In this document: positions 25,526-35,584 of the stretch, piece by piece
How the letters are laid out: every line of letters begins with the position of its first letter
Position numbering within the stretch: the stretch's first letter is position 1
DNA from: Pelotomaculum sp.
GTDB lineage: Bacteria; Bacillota; Desulfotomaculia; Desulfotomaculales; Pelotomaculaceae
Direction of reading: 5' to 3'
Assembly (NCBI GenBank): GCA_018435055.1
Contig: JAHDOA010000006.1
Coordinates: 51,788 to 115,787 of the forward strand
Length of the DNA: 64,000 bases
Notes under the pieces: model-generated
What the model saw: only the letters and a program-made list of their open reading frames with translations
Told to the model about the DNA's origin: nothing
The model's database searches: none
Translations under genes and position numbers: made by a program

Positions 25526-26140
25526 TTATTTCCTGGACACATACTTATTCCCCTCCAGGTAAAAACGCAGCGGCAATTTTACCACCTCGTTGACGCCGAT
25601 CCGTGTTGTCGTAACGATATTTTCTTCTGGCGCCGTCCCCTGCAGGAGCACCAGGGACCCTGCTGTTAAATCCACGCCGTTGTGGTCACGGGTTATGCCC
25701 AGCGCCTGCACCAGCTTGGCCGGCCCGCTGCACAGGTCAACAGCCTTTTGCCGCCTGCGGTTGGCCCGCATCACAGGCAAACCGGCCAGGGGCTCCAGCG
25801 CCCTAATCAGCGCCGCCTCTCCCACTCCAGCCCGGGCGGTAACGGTGTTAAAGCAGAAATACATACCGTATATAAAATAGACATAAGCGTGGCCCGGCGG
25901 GCCAAACATCACCCGGTTGCGCGGGGTCATGCCACGCGAAGCATGGCAGGCCGGATCCCCCTGGATGTAAGCTTCTGTTTCCACAATTCTGCCGGCGATA
26001 GGGCCTGCCGGGGTGTAATTGACAATGATCTTTCCCAGCAGCTCCCGGGCTACGGTGACGGTATCTCTGGCGTAAAAAGAACGGGGCAGGATCTCCTCCC
26101 CGCGGGCAAAATCTTGCAGCAAAAATTGTTTTTCTGTCAT
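25526..26140 (-). CDS. 3-methyladenine DNA glycosylase (AAG/MPG family)
   Basis: Encodes 204 residues, normal for the family. The family features are [20 protein letters not shown] at the start, [21 protein letters not shown] with the catalytic glutamate and metal-free base pocket, [33 protein letters not shown], and [14 protein letters not shown]. It removes alkylated purines from DNA in base excision repair. It starts 16 bases after polX on the same strand, with only a weak ribosome site (TAAAGGT), so it may depend on translation of polX. Placing a glycosylase next to a repair polymerase is functionally sensible. Confidence 0.9.
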   Translation of the reverse strand: MTEKQFLLQDFARGEEILPRSFYARDTVTVARELLGKIIVNYTPAGPIAGRIVETEAYIQGDPACHASRGMTPRNRVMFGPPGHAYVYFIYGMYFCFNTVTARAGVGEAALIRALEPLAGLPVMRANRRRQKAVDLCSGPAKLVQALGITRDHNGVDLTAGSLVLLQGTAPEENIVTTTRIGVNEVVKLPLRFYLEGNKYVSRK

Positions 26141-26156
26141 ACCTTTAACCGTTCCT

Positions 26157-27860
26157 TTACCGTTTGCGCAGGAATTTAATCAGTTTTCCGGCCGGCCTGG
26201 TATTTATTATGTCTGCGGATTCCAGCCAGGCCCGCCGGGCTACAGACACGCCGTAGCGCATTTCTTCCATCCTCTTCAAGTCGTGGGCGTCGGTGTTTAC
26301 CGCTATCTTAATCCCTTTTTCCTTAGCACGCCGCGCGTTCACGTCGTTTAAATCGAGGCGGTCGGGCGATGAGTTTATCTCTAATATAGTACCACAACTG
26401 GCAGACGCCTCCAACACCCTGTCCAGATCCAGAGCGTATCCCTCTCTGCGTGCCAGCAGGCGACCGGTCAGGTGGCCGATGATATCCACATTTTTATTTT
26501 CCACAGCAGAAATAACCCTGGCGGTCATCGTCTCCCGATCCTGTTTAAAAGCGCTGTGCACAGAGGCGATCACCAGGTCCGTTTCTTTTAGAATTTCCTC
26601 CGGGCAGTCGATGCCGCCCCCGGGCAGGATATCAGCCTCGATGCCGGTTAAGATAGTAAACCCATCCATTTCCTTGTTCAGAGAACGGATTTCCCTGTGC
26701 TGTTCTTTAAGTTTATCCAGGGAAAGGCCCCGGGCAATTTTGAGAGACTGGGAGTGATCAGTCACCGCGATGTATTCGTAGCCCTTCTCCCTGGCCCTCT
26801 TTACAACTTCCTCAATGGTGTCCAGCCCGTCGCTCCAAACCGTATGGATATGCAAGTCCCCCTTGATATCCGCCAGTTCTACCAGGCGGGGCAGCAAGCC
26901 TTGCGCGGCCGCCTCCACCTCGCCACGGTCCTCCCGCAGTTCCGGCGGAATAAAAGGCAGGCTAAACGAACCGTAAATCTCATGCTCGTCATGGAAAAAT
27001 TCGCTGTTTTCCGGAACTTTTATTTCCAACCCCTTGGCCGCCAGATACTCCTCCAGCCTGCTGATATGCGCGTGGCTGCCCGTATTGAAAAACAAATTAA
27101 GGGCGAACTGTTCCTCCGGCGCCACCGCCAGGTCTACCACAATACCCCATTTGGTCTGCAGTTTTAAGCGGTTTGCGCCCCGCTCCAAGACCTCTTTCAC
27201 CCGCGGATGCTTTTCCAGGGCGGTAAATACCGGTCCGGGATCAGCCGCCGCAACGACCAGATCAATGTCGCCGATTGTCTCCCGCCAGCGCCGCACGCTG
27301 CCGCCGGCTTCTACATTAGTCACACCCGGCAGCGTCAACAGGTAGCTCTTCAGCTCACCGGCCAGGATCCTGGCGGTGGCCAGCAGTGTACGACCGCCTC
27401 GGTCTTCGCGCATTTTGATATATCTAATGATATCCTTTTCACTTTTGCTCCCCAGCCCCGGCAGACCCCTCACCCGGCCCGCCCTGGCGGCGCCGGCCAG
27501 TTCCGCCAGGCTGGTGACACCAAGCCTTTCGTGAAACTGGGCGGCCCGTTTGGGTCCAATACCCGGCAGGGACATTATCTCCAATATCCCCGGGGGAATT
27601 TCCTGCAGCAATTTTTCCAGCTTCCGCAGGCGCCCGGTAGCAAGAATCTCATCGATCTTGGCCGCTATTTCTTTGCCGACACCGGGGATTTTTGCCCAGC
27701 CCCCTTCAGACTTGATCTTTTCCAGCGGCTCCTCCAGCCCGGACAGAACCCGGGCGGCGTTTCGATAAGCGCGTATCTTGAAAAAATTTTCACCTTTGAA
27801 CTCCAGCACATCGGCCAGTTCATAAAAAATCCAGGCTACTTCCTCATTTCTCATACACAT
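26157..27860 (-). CDS. polX: DNA polymerase/3'-5' exonuclease PolX
   Basis: Encodes 567 residues. The N-terminal lyase-type 8-kDa domain has helix-hairpin-helix motifs ([36 protein letters not shown]). The family X palm has GGSVRR, the metal aspartates in [10 protein letters not shown] and a third in IVVDLAVAP. The C-terminal PHP domain has [18 protein letters not shown], and later H residues in DIIGHLTGR and NTDAHD. Bacterial PolX fills gaps in base excision repair, and its PHP domain is a manganese-dependent 3'-5' exonuclease and AP endonuclease. It sits between zapA and mpg. Confidence 0.94.
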   Translation of the reverse strand: MCMRNEEVAWIFYELADVLEFKGENFFKIRAYRNAARVLSGLEEPLEKIKSEGGWAKIPGVGKEIAAKIDEILATGRLRKLEKLLQEIPPGILEIMSLPGIGPKRAAQFHERLGVTSLAELAGAARAGRVRGLPGLGSKSEKDIIRYIKMREDRGGRTLLATARILAGELKSYLLTLPGVTNVEAGGSVRRWRETIGDIDLVVAAADPGPVFTALEKHPRVKEVLERGANRLKLQTKWGIVVDLAVAPEEQFALNLFFNTGSHAHISRLEEYLAAKGLEIKVPENSEFFHDEHEIYGSFSLPFIPPELREDRGEVEAAAQGLLPRLVELADIKGDLHIHTVWSDGLDTIEEVVKRAREKGYEYIAVTDHSQSLKIARGLSLDKLKEQHREIRSLNKEMDGFTILTGIEADILPGGGIDCPEEILKETDLVIASVHSAFKQDRETMTARVISAVENKNVDIIGHLTGRLLARREGYALDLDRVLEASASCGTILEINSSPDRLDLNDVNARRAKEKGIKIAVNTDAHDLKRMEEMRYGVSVARRAWLESADIINTRPAGKLIKFLRKR

Positions 27861-27910
27861 TTACAGCCCCATTCCCAGTAATAATATTCCCCAAAAAAGA
27901 ATGTGTAATA

Positions 27911-27940
27911 AAAAAACTCATGAATACTCATTCATGAGTC
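27911..27940 (-). terminator. terminator overlapping the zapA stop codon
   Basis: Stem ACTCATGAA/TTCATGAGT with a 5-base loop and a run of T on the minus strand. The zapA TGA lies inside the right arm, so translation to the stop codon would reach into the hairpin. Confidence 0.75.
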
Positions 27941-28207
27941 CTTCTTATCGTCCCTGCTTTCGGGCTCCAGCATCCTCATCAGGTTATCATGTTCCTCCCG
28001 GAGCTTGATTAACTCATCAGCTATATTCAACGCTGCCAGTACAGCCGTCTGTGACTTTGATAATTTGCTGTTCCGTGTGGCCAGCTGAATCATTTTACGG
28101 TTCACATACCGGGCCAGCGCCAGCATCTCCTCCTGGCTGCTGCCGCCCTTCAAGGTATAGTACTCTCCGAATATTTCTATATCGACCCTGGTTACTTCTT
28201 CAGCCAT
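27932..28207 (-). CDS. zapA: cell division protein ZapA
   Basis: Encodes 91 residues, with a GGAGG site before the ATG. The N-terminal half has the ZapA fold pattern: VDIEIFGEYYTLKGGSSQEEMLALARYVNRKM. It is followed by AVLAALNIADELIKLREEHDNLMRML as the long dimerising coiled coil. ZapA bundles FtsZ filaments at the division site. The C-terminus is short and charged. The neighbourhood pheT-zapA-polX-mutS2 is conserved in Firmicutes, and a strong terminator here separates zapA from polX. Confidence 0.9.
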   Translation of the reverse strand: MAEEVTRVDIEIFGEYYTLKGGSSQEEMLALARYVNRKMIQLATRNSKLSKSQTAVLAALNIADELIKLREEHDNLMRMLEPESRDDKKDS

Positions 28208-28384
28208 AAGAAACCTCCGGGTTTAAAAATTCTATTATATTTCGCCTATATTTCGCCGTCTTTCGTCTTTTTTCCTGCGCTGGAAAATAAAATTTTCTGT
28301 CATTGCCCGGTATCCGTTTTTATTGCAGGATACCAGGTCCACTCCGCAGAAATGAGACCCAACAAATCAAGAGAGGTGATTGTT

Positions 28385-29194
28385 TTGCCTGATATACTAA
28401 ACTCTCTGGGATTCACACTGTTATTGCTGATTATTATTTTCTCCGCTTTGCTGACCTCGGTGAGGATCGTCAACCAGTACCAGCGGGCCGTACTGCTGCG
28501 CTTCGGGCGTTTTGTCGCCGTGCTGGAGCCGGGTTTGCGGTTTGTCTGGCCTTATGGCATTGACCGCACCATCTATGTGGATTTGCGGGTGGCCACCATC
28601 GATGTTTCCGGCCAGGATATCATCACCAAAGACAACGTGCCTGTATCCATTAACGCTGTGGTCTATTTTCAGGTCAACAACCCGGAACTGGCTGTTTTGA
28701 ACGTGCAGAATTTCCGCCAGGCGACAACACTGCTGGGGCAGACCCTGCTGCGCTCGGTACTCGGCTCCCACGAACTGGACGACATGCTCTCTGAAAGGGA
28801 CAAAATAAGCAAAGTGCTCCAGGAAGAACTCGATAAATCCACCGAGACCTGGGGCGTGAGGGTGGTCCTGGTGGAAATCAAGTCTGTGGACCTGCCGGAA
28901 GGGATGAAAAGGGCGATGGCCAAACAGGCCGAGGCGGAGCGGGAGCGCCGCGCCAAAGTGATTTTCGCCGAGGGTGAGTACCAGGCTTCGCAGAAGATCC
29001 TGGCCGCCGCTTCGGTAATCAGCCAGAACTCATCAGGGTTGATGCTGCGCATGCTGCAGACACTGACGGAAATATCGGTGGAAAAAAACAGCACGATCAT
29101 CTTCCCGCTGCCGATGGAGATCATGGAGTTTTTCAAGGCCCAGACGGTGCAGCTAGCACAAAACCCGGCTGGTAAAGACAAGGAAGGATCATAG
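28385..29194 (+). CDS. SPFH/band 7 protein, slipin (stomatin-like)
   Basis: Encodes 269 residues from TTG at 28385 with GAGAGGTG seven bases upstream. The frame extends 33 bases further without a ribosome site. One N-terminal hydrophobic segment (~6-25) anchors it. The SPFH domain follows with QYQRAVLLRFGRF, EPGLRFVWP, DLRVATIDVSGQDIITKDNVPVSINAVVYF and GVRVVLVEIKSVDLPEGM. A charged helical region AEAERERRAKVIFAEGEYQAS and a C-terminal oligomerising part complete it. Such proteins form membrane-bound rings linked to proteases or lipid domains. No NfeD partner is next to it, and it is a lone plus-strand gene among minus-strand genes. Confidence 0.88.
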   Translation: MPDILNSLGFTLLLLIIIFSALLTSVRIVNQYQRAVLLRFGRFVAVLEPGLRFVWPYGIDRTIYVDLRVATIDVSGQDIITKDNVPVSINAVVYFQVNNPELAVLNVQNFRQATTLLGQTLLRSVLGSHELDDMLSERDKISKVLQEELDKSTETWGVRVVLVEIKSVDLPEGMKRAMAKQAEAERERRAKVIFAEGEYQASQKILAAASVISQNSSGLMLRMLQTLTEISVEKNSTIIFPLPMEIMEFFKAQTVQLAQNPAGKDKEGS

Positions 29195-29237
29195 AGGCGC
29201 AATTTCTGATATTCCCCGAGTGAAACTCGCCCCGGCG

Positions 29238-29275
29238 GTCTGCAGACCTCACATGAGTCTGCAGACCTCACATGA
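29238..29275. repeat. perfect tandem 19-bp duplication
   Basis: Two identical adjacent 19-base units, each containing the palindrome GTCTGCAGAC, lie between the slipin and pheT stop codons. They could act as paired protein sites or weak hairpins. No T tract follows. Confidence 0.8.
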
Positions 29276-29301
29276 TATAGCCGGTTATCCGGCCAGGCAT
29301 A

Positions 29302-31722
29302 TTAGCTGCGCAGTTCCGCTCCGAATTTGTCAGCCAGCGCCCTGGCGACGGCGCCGGTCCTTTCTACCGCCTCCGCGTCAGTCAGGGTGCGGTCGGACGC
29401 CTGGAATTTCAAAGAAAAAGCCATGCTCTGCAAGCCGTCCGGCACCTGTTCGCCAAAGTAAATATCAAACAGGGATACGTCGCTTAAAAGTTTGCCGCCA
29501 GCCTCCCTGATTGCCGCAAAAATACTGGCGGCGGGGATATCTTTTTTGACCAGGATCGCCAGGTCCCTTTCAATGCCCGGGTATTTGGGCAGGGGGATAA
29601 AGGCAGCCGGCCGGCCGGACAAGGCCAGAAGCTGGTTGAAGTCCAGGGCAAAAGCGGTCACCTTTACCGGCAGCTCGTAATTCTCCAGCAGATCAGGGTG
29701 CAGTTCACCCAGTATGCCCAGGCGGACGCCGTCCGCTTCTATTGCGGCCGCCCTGCCGGGGTGGAAACTGGGATCGGCCGGTTCCGGCCGGAATGTGACC
29801 GGCGCCGTCCGCAAAGCGCTGAAGAGGTCTTCCAGCACACCTTTCAAGTAATAGTAATCGTACGCCGCAGGCGCCTTATTCCAGCTGCCGGGGGCGCAGC
29901 CCATAGCCGCGGCGGCAAGGACCGTCTTCTCCTCCGGCTGAGTATCCAGCCCCCTGCTCTTAAATACGCGGCCGATTTCGAAAATAGCGCCGTTTTGCAC
30001 GCGGCGGTTATAGTTTCTCACCAGCACCCCCAGAAGGCACGGCAGGAGCATGGTGCGCATCACCGCATATTCTTCGCTCAAAGGGTTTTGTAGATTTAAC
30101 GTGTTTCTAAAGGCGCTATCTGCGGGCAGATTCATTAAATCGAAAACCCGCGGGTGCACAAAGCTGTACGTCATCACTTCAAACAGACCGGAAGCGGCCA
30201 ACTGGCTGCGCACGCGGGTGACAGCAGCCTGTTCTTTGGTTTTCATCCCGCTGGTAGCGCCGCCAATAGGAAGAGTTTCCGGCGCCAGGTTGTAGCCATA
30301 CATCCTGGCCACTTCTTCAATCAGGTCGACCTCCAGGCCGACATCGACCCGGTGCGTGGGCACGGTCACCAGCAGTTCTTCTCCTGCCTGCTGGACCTTG
30401 AACTGCAGGCCGGTGAGGATATCGCAGGCTGTTTCGCGGGGTATATCTACCCCCAGTACATATGAGGCGCGGGACGGCCGGAACTGTACCACTCGTTCCG
30501 TGATTGTTTCCGGCGCCTGGTCCACCCGGCCGGCGACAGCTTCGCCGCTGCCCATTTCCACAATAAGCTGCGCCGCCCGGTCGGCCGCCCGGGCGCAGCC
30601 GCCGATATCAATTCCTTTCTCAAAGCGCAGGGAAGCCTCGGAACGCAGTCCCAGCGCCTTTGAGGTCCGGCGAATGCTCACCGGGTTAAAAAATGCCGAC
30701 TCCAGCAGGATAGTATCGGTTTTACCCGTTACTTCCGTCGCCTGCCCGCCCATGACGCCGGCCACGGCCACCGGCCCCGACGGATCGGTTATGGCCAGCA
30801 TGCCGGGGGTCAGGTCGCGGGCCACGCCGTCCAGGGTAATAATCTTTTCTCCTTCCCTCACCCGGCGCACGATAATATGGCCGTCATGCAAAAGGTTATA
30901 ATCAAAAGCATGCATGGGCTGGCCCAACTCCAGCATGACATAGTTGGTCACGTCCACAATATTGTTGATCGGCCTCATCCCTGCGGCTCGCAGCCGCTGC
31001 TGCATCCACAAGGGGGAACTGCCGGCCCGCACGTTTTTAATCAGCCGGCCCACGAAGCGGCGGCAGAGGTCCGGGTCCTGGATATCCACCTTGACTTGCC
31101 CGGCAATATTTTCCGCCAGCTCCGCGCAAGCGGGCTGCGGCAGCCGGAATGACTTGCCCAGCAGGGCCGCCGCCTCCCGCGCCACGCCGATTATAGAAAG
31201 ACAGTCGCCCCGGTTGGGCGTCAGGTCCAGCTCCAAAATATAGTCATCCAACCCCAGTATTTCTCTGGCGTCCCTGCCGATGGGAGTGCCGGGCGGGAGG
31301 ATCATAATCCCGCTGGCCTGTTCCGCGGACATAGTTTTGGGGTCGATGCCCAGTTCCTGCCCGGAACACATCATCCCGCGCGATTCCACACCCCTGAGCC
31401 TGGCCCGCTTGATCACCAGGCCGCTGGCCAGTTTTGCCCCCTCCACGGCCACCGGAATAACGTCCCCTGCGCTGACATTGGTCGCCGCAGTGATGATTTG
31501 CAATTTTTCTGCGCCGACATCTACGGATGCGACCACCAGCTTGTCGGCGTTGGGATGCCGGTCAATAGAATCGATCCGCCCGGTGATGACTTTACTTACA
31601 CCCGCGCCAGTCTCCTTGACCCCTTCCACGGTGATACCGGCCAGGGTAAGCCGGTCGGCCAGTTCCTGCGGTGATATATCTATATCTACAAACTCCTGCA
31701 GCCATTTATACGAAACCTTCAC
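29302..31722 (-). CDS. pheT: phenylalanyl-tRNA synthetase beta subunit
   Basis: Encodes 806 residues, with a GTG start behind GGGAGG. The N-terminal EMAP/tRNA-binding domain at ~40-150 has GRIDSIDRHPNADKLVVASVDVG. The B3/B4 editing region, the B5 domain (RASYVLGVDIPRETA) and the catalytic-like core follow, with the C-terminal ferredoxin-fold anticodon-binding domain from ~713 (PLPKYPGIERDLAILV). With PheS it forms the alpha2-beta2 enzyme charging tRNA-Phe, and it also edits mischarged tyrosine. It lies downstream of pheS under the T-box leader. Confidence 0.97.
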   Translation of the reverse strand: MKVSYKWLQEFVDIDISPQELADRLTLAGITVEGVKETGAGVSKVITGRIDSIDRHPNADKLVVASVDVGAEKLQIITAATNVSAGDVIPVAVEGAKLASGLVIKRARLRGVESRGMMCSGQELGIDPKTMSAEQASGIMILPPGTPIGRDAREILGLDDYILELDLTPNRGDCLSIIGVAREAAALLGKSFRLPQPACAELAENIAGQVKVDIQDPDLCRRFVGRLIKNVRAGSSPLWMQQRLRAAGMRPINNIVDVTNYVMLELGQPMHAFDYNLLHDGHIIVRRVREGEKIITLDGVARDLTPGMLAITDPSGPVAVAGVMGGQATEVTGKTDTILLESAFFNPVSIRRTSKALGLRSEASLRFEKGIDIGGCARAADRAAQLIVEMGSGEAVAGRVDQAPETITERVVQFRPSRASYVLGVDIPRETACDILTGLQFKVQQAGEELLVTVPTHRVDVGLEVDLIEEVARMYGYNLAPETLPIGGATSGMKTKEQAAVTRVRSQLAASGLFEVMTYSFVHPRVFDLMNLPADSAFRNTLNLQNPLSEEYAVMRTMLLPCLLGVLVRNYNRRVQNGAIFEIGRVFKSRGLDTQPEEKTVLAAAAMGCAPGSWNKAPAAYDYYYLKGVLEDLFSALRTAPVTFRPEPADPSFHPGRAAAIEADGVRLGILGELHPDLLENYELPVKVTAFALDFNQLLALSGRPAAFIPLPKYPGIERDLAILVKKDIPAASIFAAIREAGGKLLSDVSLFDIYFGEQVPDGLQSMAFSLKFQASDRTLTDAEAVERTGAVARALADKFGAELRS

Positions 31723-31786
31723 TTTTATGCAACCTCCCTGGTAGAATGAAATTATACAGATTGATTAAAAATCTATTTAATCTTTG

Positions 31787-32809
31787 TTAGAACTGCCGCA
31801 AAAAGCGCAGGTCGTTTTCAAACAAAAGGCGCATGTCATCGATACCGTATTTCAACATGGCGATCCGCTCGATGCCCATACCGAAGGCAAAGCCGGTGAC
31901 GTCCTCGGCGTTGTACCCTGAGACCTCCAGCACCCGCGGGTGCACCATACCGGCGCCGAGGATTTCCAGCCAACCGGTATGCGAGCACACCCGGCAGCCA
32001 CTGCCGCCGCATATCACGCAGGAAACGTCCACCTCCGCGCTGGGCTCCGTAAAAGGAAAATAGCTGGGGCGGAAGCGGGTTTTAGTTTTACCCCCGAACA
32101 TCTCCCGGGCGAAGTGCGCCAGGGTCCCTTTCAAGTCGCAAAAAGTGATGCGGCGGTCGACGGCCAACCCCTCCACCTGGTTGAACATCGGCGAGTGGGT
32201 GGCGTCGTCGTCACGCCTGTACACCTTGCCCGGAGCAATAATCTTGACCGGCAGCGCCGGGGCGGTTTTTTCCATAGTGCGCACCTGCACCGGCGAGGTC
32301 TGCGTCCGCAGCAGGATTTCACCGCTGATGAAAAAAGTGTCCTGCATATCCCTGGCCGGGTGGTCTTTGGGCAGGTTTAGCGCCTCAAAGTTGTAATAAT
32401 CCGTTTCAATTTCCGGCCCCTCGGCAATGCTGTATCCCAGACCGAGAAAGATGTCCTGGATCTCTTCCAGCACAACGTTCAAAGGGTGCCTGCCGCCCCG
32501 CCGCACCGGCGTGCCGGGCAGGGTGACATCTATCCCTTCGCCGCGCAATTTCTCCTCCCGGGCCAGCTTTTTCAGCGCCGCCGTCCTGACAGCCAGTTCT
32601 TTTTCTATAACCGCCCTGATTTCGTTCGCCACCTGGCCGACGCGGGGCCTCTCTTCCGCGCTCAGGCGGCCCATCCCTCTTAATATCTGGGTAAGCTCTC
32701 CTTTTTTACCCAAAAACCTCACTCTGATTTCGTTAAGTTCCTCCAGGCTGGCGGCTTCTGCCATCCGCCTGCACGCCTGTTCACCCAGTTCATGCAACCT
32801 GTCTCTCAT
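31787..32809 (-). CDS. pheS: phenylalanyl-tRNA synthetase alpha subunit
   Basis: Encodes 340 residues, the usual length, with CGGGAGG before the ATG. An N-terminal coiled coil (~1-90) for tRNA-Phe binding is followed by the class II catalytic domain: motif 1 around [21 protein letters not shown], motif 2 with [20 protein letters not shown], and motif 3 [22 protein letters not shown]. It carries the aminoacylation site for phenylalanine. Expression is expected to rise when uncharged tRNA-Phe binds the T-box leader upstream. Confidence 0.97.
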   Translation of the reverse strand: MRDRLHELGEQACRRMAEAASLEELNEIRVRFLGKKGELTQILRGMGRLSAEERPRVGQVANEIRAVIEKELAVRTAALKKLAREEKLRGEGIDVTLPGTPVRRGGRHPLNVVLEEIQDIFLGLGYSIAEGPEIETDYYNFEALNLPKDHPARDMQDTFFISGEILLRTQTSPVQVRTMEKTAPALPVKIIAPGKVYRRDDDATHSPMFNQVEGLAVDRRITFCDLKGTLAHFAREMFGGKTKTRFRPSYFPFTEPSAEVDVSCVICGGSGCRVCSHTGWLEILGAGMVHPRVLEVSGYNAEDVTGFAFGMGIERIAMLKYGIDDMRLLFENDLRFLRQF

Positions 32810-32851
32810 CTAGTAACCTCCCGGGTTGTATTTTAAAATGCAAAAACAAAA

Positions 32852-32901
32852 ACAAATTCGCCTGCCGCTGCCTGTGAGGCTTGCAACGCGGCCCAAGTTC
32901 G
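32852..32901. repeat. diverged 50-bp repeat, partner of 1254-1303
   Basis: Shares ACAAATTCGC and most of the following 40 bases with 1254-1303, with scattered substitutions and one shifted base. Both copies are intergenic. It lies between the pheS T-box terminator and the pheS start. Confidence 0.5.
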
Positions 32902-32911
32902 CACCTCAGCA

Positions 32912-33195
32912 ATAAAAAACCGTCCCCTCTACAGGGACGGACTGAAATCTTTCCGCGGTACCACCCTCTAGTTTATACTATTTTCAGCATAAACCACTAT
33001 AAAAAAACGGGTCAAGATAACCCACAAACCACCTTCCCGATAACGGGGGAAGATCCGGCGACACCTACTGGTGAATTACGTTCAGCTGCAGCTCCGGGGT
33101 GAACTTCGCAGATCCTGATTCCAGGAGGGCTTTCAGTCAAGCGGCCCCCCTTCCCTGAGAAACGCCGGCCAGCTACTCTTCCCCTTCATTGCTAT
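32912..33195 (-). promoter_or_regulatory. T-box leader of pheST (Phe specifier UUC)
   Basis: Read on the minus strand, it has the Stem I base GAAGAGTA near 33185, the specifier TTC at 33103-33101 followed by ACCCCGGAGC in the expected context, and the T-box AGGGTGGTACCGCGG at 32967-32953. A terminator stem CCGTCCCT/AGGGGACGG with a T run lies at 32942-32912. Uncharged tRNA-Phe should pair with the specifier and the T-box and favour the antiterminator. The specifier agrees with the downstream genes. Confidence 0.92.
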
Positions 33196-33453
33196 TACTT
33201 TTGATTTAGGCAAAAAAATAATAGATAACCGAACCTAGTGGACCGCCAGTCTCCTGTACAATATATAGGCCCTTACCGATCCTGTCGCTTCAAACAGCCT
33301 CCAAAAAAATTCGGCGGTCAATGACATTTAACCACAGCCTTTCCTCAATTTTTTGGGGACCTATTCGGCTTTGATTATATCATAAGCAAAAATTGATGAC
33401 AAGGAAGTTTAGAGAAAAATAGTAACCCCCCTGCGCGGCAGAAAGCGTGAAAA

Positions 33454-34251
33454 TCAGCTGACGCCGCGCTGTCTGAGCGTTTCGTAAAGCATAATACTAA
33501 CAGAAATTGCCACATTTAAAGACTCCGCCCGGCCCGGCATCGGTATGCGCGCCAGCTCGTCCACATGTTCCAGCATCTCCGCGCTCAACCCGGCGGCTTC
33601 ACCGCCCACGGCCAGGGCGCATGGGACTTGCAAATCAACCGCAAATAAGACCTCTTTCGCCCGTGGGACTCCAGCCACAGTTTTTATGCCCCGGCGATTT
33701 AGATAAGAAATAATATCATCCGCTTCGGCGCCCTGTATTATCGGCAGGTGAAAAATTGAACCCATCGTCGCCCGCAGGGTTTTGGGATTATATAGATCGG
33801 CGGTTCCTTTTAACAGGACTACCCCTCCCGCGCCCGCCGCGTCTGCCGACCGCACTATGGCGCCCAGGTTGCCCGGGTCCTGCACGCCGTCCACCAGCAC
33901 CAGCAGAGCAGGATAATTTATTGGCTCCAAATCCGCCAGCGAATAACCGCGCTGCGCCGCCACAGCGATTATTCCCTGCGGCGTGGTGGTGTCCGCCAGT
34001 TTGCCGAACACATCCTCAGCCACCTCCAGCAATAAGGCATTTCTGGCGGCAGCGGTTGTGAGCAGTTTTTTGGCCCGCGGGTTTTCCACAGATTTACCAG
34101 TGTAGATCAGCATTTCCACCGGCCACCCGGAGTCAAGGGCCTCCTCCACAAAGCGGATGCCCTCCACCAAAAATTTTTTTTCCCGCTCCCGGAAACGGCT
34201 GTTTGCCAAACGGCGCACATATTTTATCCGGGGATTATGTATACTGACCAA
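33454..34251 (-). CDS. SpoU/TrmH-type RNA 2'-O-methyltransferase
   Basis: Encodes 265 residues from TTG at 34251, with GAGGA six bases before it. Starts at 34266 and 34269 have no site. The N-terminal substrate-binding domain (NPRIKYVRRLANSRFREREKKFLVEGIRFVEEAL) is followed by the SPOUT knot with VLVDGVQDPGNLGAIVRSADAAG, ALAVGGEAAGLSAEM and IPMPGRAESLNVAISVSIMLYE, which are motifs 1 to 3 of the family. These enzymes methylate ribose in rRNA or tRNA using S-adenosylmethionine. It lies between rplT and pheS, a common place for the TsnR/RlmB-like copy in Firmicutes. The target nucleotide is unknown. Confidence 0.88.
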   Translation of the reverse strand: MVSIHNPRIKYVRRLANSRFREREKKFLVEGIRFVEEALDSGWPVEMLIYTGKSVENPRAKKLLTTAAARNALLLEVAEDVFGKLADTTTPQGIIAVAAQRGYSLADLEPINYPALLVLVDGVQDPGNLGAIVRSADAAGAGGVVLLKGTADLYNPKTLRATMGSIFHLPIIQGAEADDIISYLNRRGIKTVAGVPRAKEVLFAVDLQVPCALAVGGEAAGLSAEMLEHVDELARIPMPGRAESLNVAISVSIMLYETLRQRGVS

Positions 34252-34362
34252 TTTTTTTCCTCGCACCAATTAATCTGATCATCTCACGCAACCAATGGTT
34301 TTAAAACCACCAGACAGCCACAATTCCAGATCAAGGACTATATAAAAGTATAATTATCCCCA

Positions 34363-34393
34363 CAAAATTAAAAGCATGGTTAGCAACCATGCT
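34363..34393 (-). terminator. terminator of the infC-rpmI-rplT operon
   Basis: On the minus strand, AGCATGGTT/AACCATGCT with a 3-base loop is followed by TTTTAATTTTG, about 80 bases after rplT. Confidence 0.85.
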
Positions 34394-34474
34394 CAGGGGT
34401 CAGGCCCTTAACCCGTTCTACGTACACTGGCGGGGATATTGCTATTTATAAGTTAAGAAAATGACCCCCGTCTT

Positions 34475-34828
34475 TTAGAGCTTTTCTTTGGCTACTTCAA
34501 CCAGCCGGCCGAAGGCCTGAAAATCGTTTACTGCCATGTCGGCCAATATTTTGCGGTTGATATCCACACCGGCCAGCCTCAAGCCGTTCATCAGCCTGCT
34601 GTAGGAAAGTCCGTTCATTCTGGCTGCTGCGTTAATCCTGGTAATCCACAGCTTCCTGAAGTCACGTTTTCTGGCCCGGCGGTCGCGGTAGGCGTAAACC
34701 AGCGACTTCATTACCTGCTGGTTGGCCACACGGAATAATTTGCTCTTGGCCCCCCGGTATCCTTTGGCCAGTTTAAGTATTTTTTTGTGTCTATTCTTTG
34801 AAACCACACTGCTTTTCGCCCGTGGCAT
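34475..34828 (-). CDS. rplT: 50S ribosomal protein L20
   Basis: Encodes 117 residues. It begins [30 protein letters not shown] and continues with [35 protein letters not shown] and ILADMAVND, all conserved in L20. L20 is needed early in 50S assembly and is the repressor of its own operon in both E. coli and Bacillus, in Bacillus through the infC leader. It has a strong AGGAGG site and is the last gene of infC-rpmI-rplT. Confidence 0.97.
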   Translation of the reverse strand: MPRAKSSVVSKNRHKKILKLAKGYRGAKSKLFRVANQQVMKSLVYAYRDRRARKRDFRKLWITRINAAARMNGLSYSRLMNGLRLAGVDINRKILADMAVNDFQAFGRLVEVAKEKL

Positions 34829-34857
34829 GTCAATTCCTCCTTTATGTGACGGTTAAT

Positions 34858-35049
34858 CTAGGGCAACAGCTTCTTAAGGCGACGAGCATCGGGCGCGCTG
34901 GCGATTGTAGCCTGGCGGAGACCCCGTTTCCTTTTGGCGTCTTTCTTCCCGAGTATGTGTCTGTGAAAGGCGTGGGAACCCTTAAATTCACCGCTGGCCG
35001 TTTTTTTAAAGCGCTTGGCCGCCCCGCGGTGGGTCTTAATCTTTGGCAA
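34858..35049 (-). CDS. rpmI: 50S ribosomal protein L35
   Basis: Encodes 63 residues from a TTG at 35049, giving [22 protein letters not shown] as the start, which matches the family. The TTG 12 bases earlier overlaps the AAGGAG site. The basic sequence with [22 protein letters not shown] at the end is typical. It lies between infC and rplT, with 19 bases to the infC stop. The unusual start codon may keep its level low. Confidence 0.94.
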   Translation of the reverse strand: MPKIKTHRGAAKRFKKTASGEFKGSHAFHRHILGKKDAKRKRGLRQATIASAPDARRLKKLLP

Positions 35050-35068
35050 CTTAAAATGCAACTCCTTC

Positions 35069-35584
35069 CTAGATGTCCTGTTTCGGCGATAGGATCATTA
35101 TCATGTTTTTACCTTCCAACTTGGGCTGTCTTTCCACCAGAGAGATATCCTGCACTCGTTCCGCCAGCCGCTTCAGCAGCTTTTGACCAAGCTGGGTGTG
35201 GACAATTTCCCGGCCGCGAAAAATAATCGTAGCCTTGACTTTGTCGCCTTCCTTTAAAAACCTGATGGCGTTTTTCGCCTTGACTTCAAAATCATGGTCC
35301 TCAATATTCGGCCGGAGCTTTACTTCTTTGACGCAGATAATTTTTTGTTTTTTCCTGGCCTCTTTTTCACGCTTGCTTTGTTCATACTTGTATTTTCCAA
35401 AATCCATAATCTTGCAAACAGGTGGTTTGGCAGCCGGTGAAATTTCCACCAGATCTAGCTGTTTTTCCTCCGCCAGCCGCAGCGCTTCCCTAGAAGAAAA
35501 GATGCCGAGTTGGTCTCCGTCACTGTTGATGACCCTTACTTCCCTGGCTCTGATCTCCTCGTTAATACGGAAATCTTTTGTAAT
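35069..35584 (-). CDS. infC: translation initiation factor IF-3 (AUU start)
   Basis: Encodes 171 residues if translation starts at the ATT at 35584-35582, giving [25 protein letters not shown] lies nine bases upstream, and the only ATG in frame (35617) lies before this site and would add residues unlike IF-3. The N-domain ([20 protein letters not shown]), the basic linker ([17 protein letters not shown]) and the C-domain ([25 protein letters not shown]) are complete. A rare AUU start lets IF-3 repress its own translation in E. coli, and AUU is also reported for Bacillus-type infC. It is the first gene of the operon. Confidence 0.93.
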   Translation of the reverse strand: MTKDFRINEEIRAREVRVINSDGDQLGIFSSREALRLAEEKQLDLVEISPAAKPPVCKIMDFGKYKYEQSKREKEARKKQKIICVKEVKLRPNIEDHDFEVKAKNAIRFLKEGDKVKATIIFRGREIVHTQLGQKLLKRLAERVQDISLVERQPKLEGKNMIMILSPKQDI

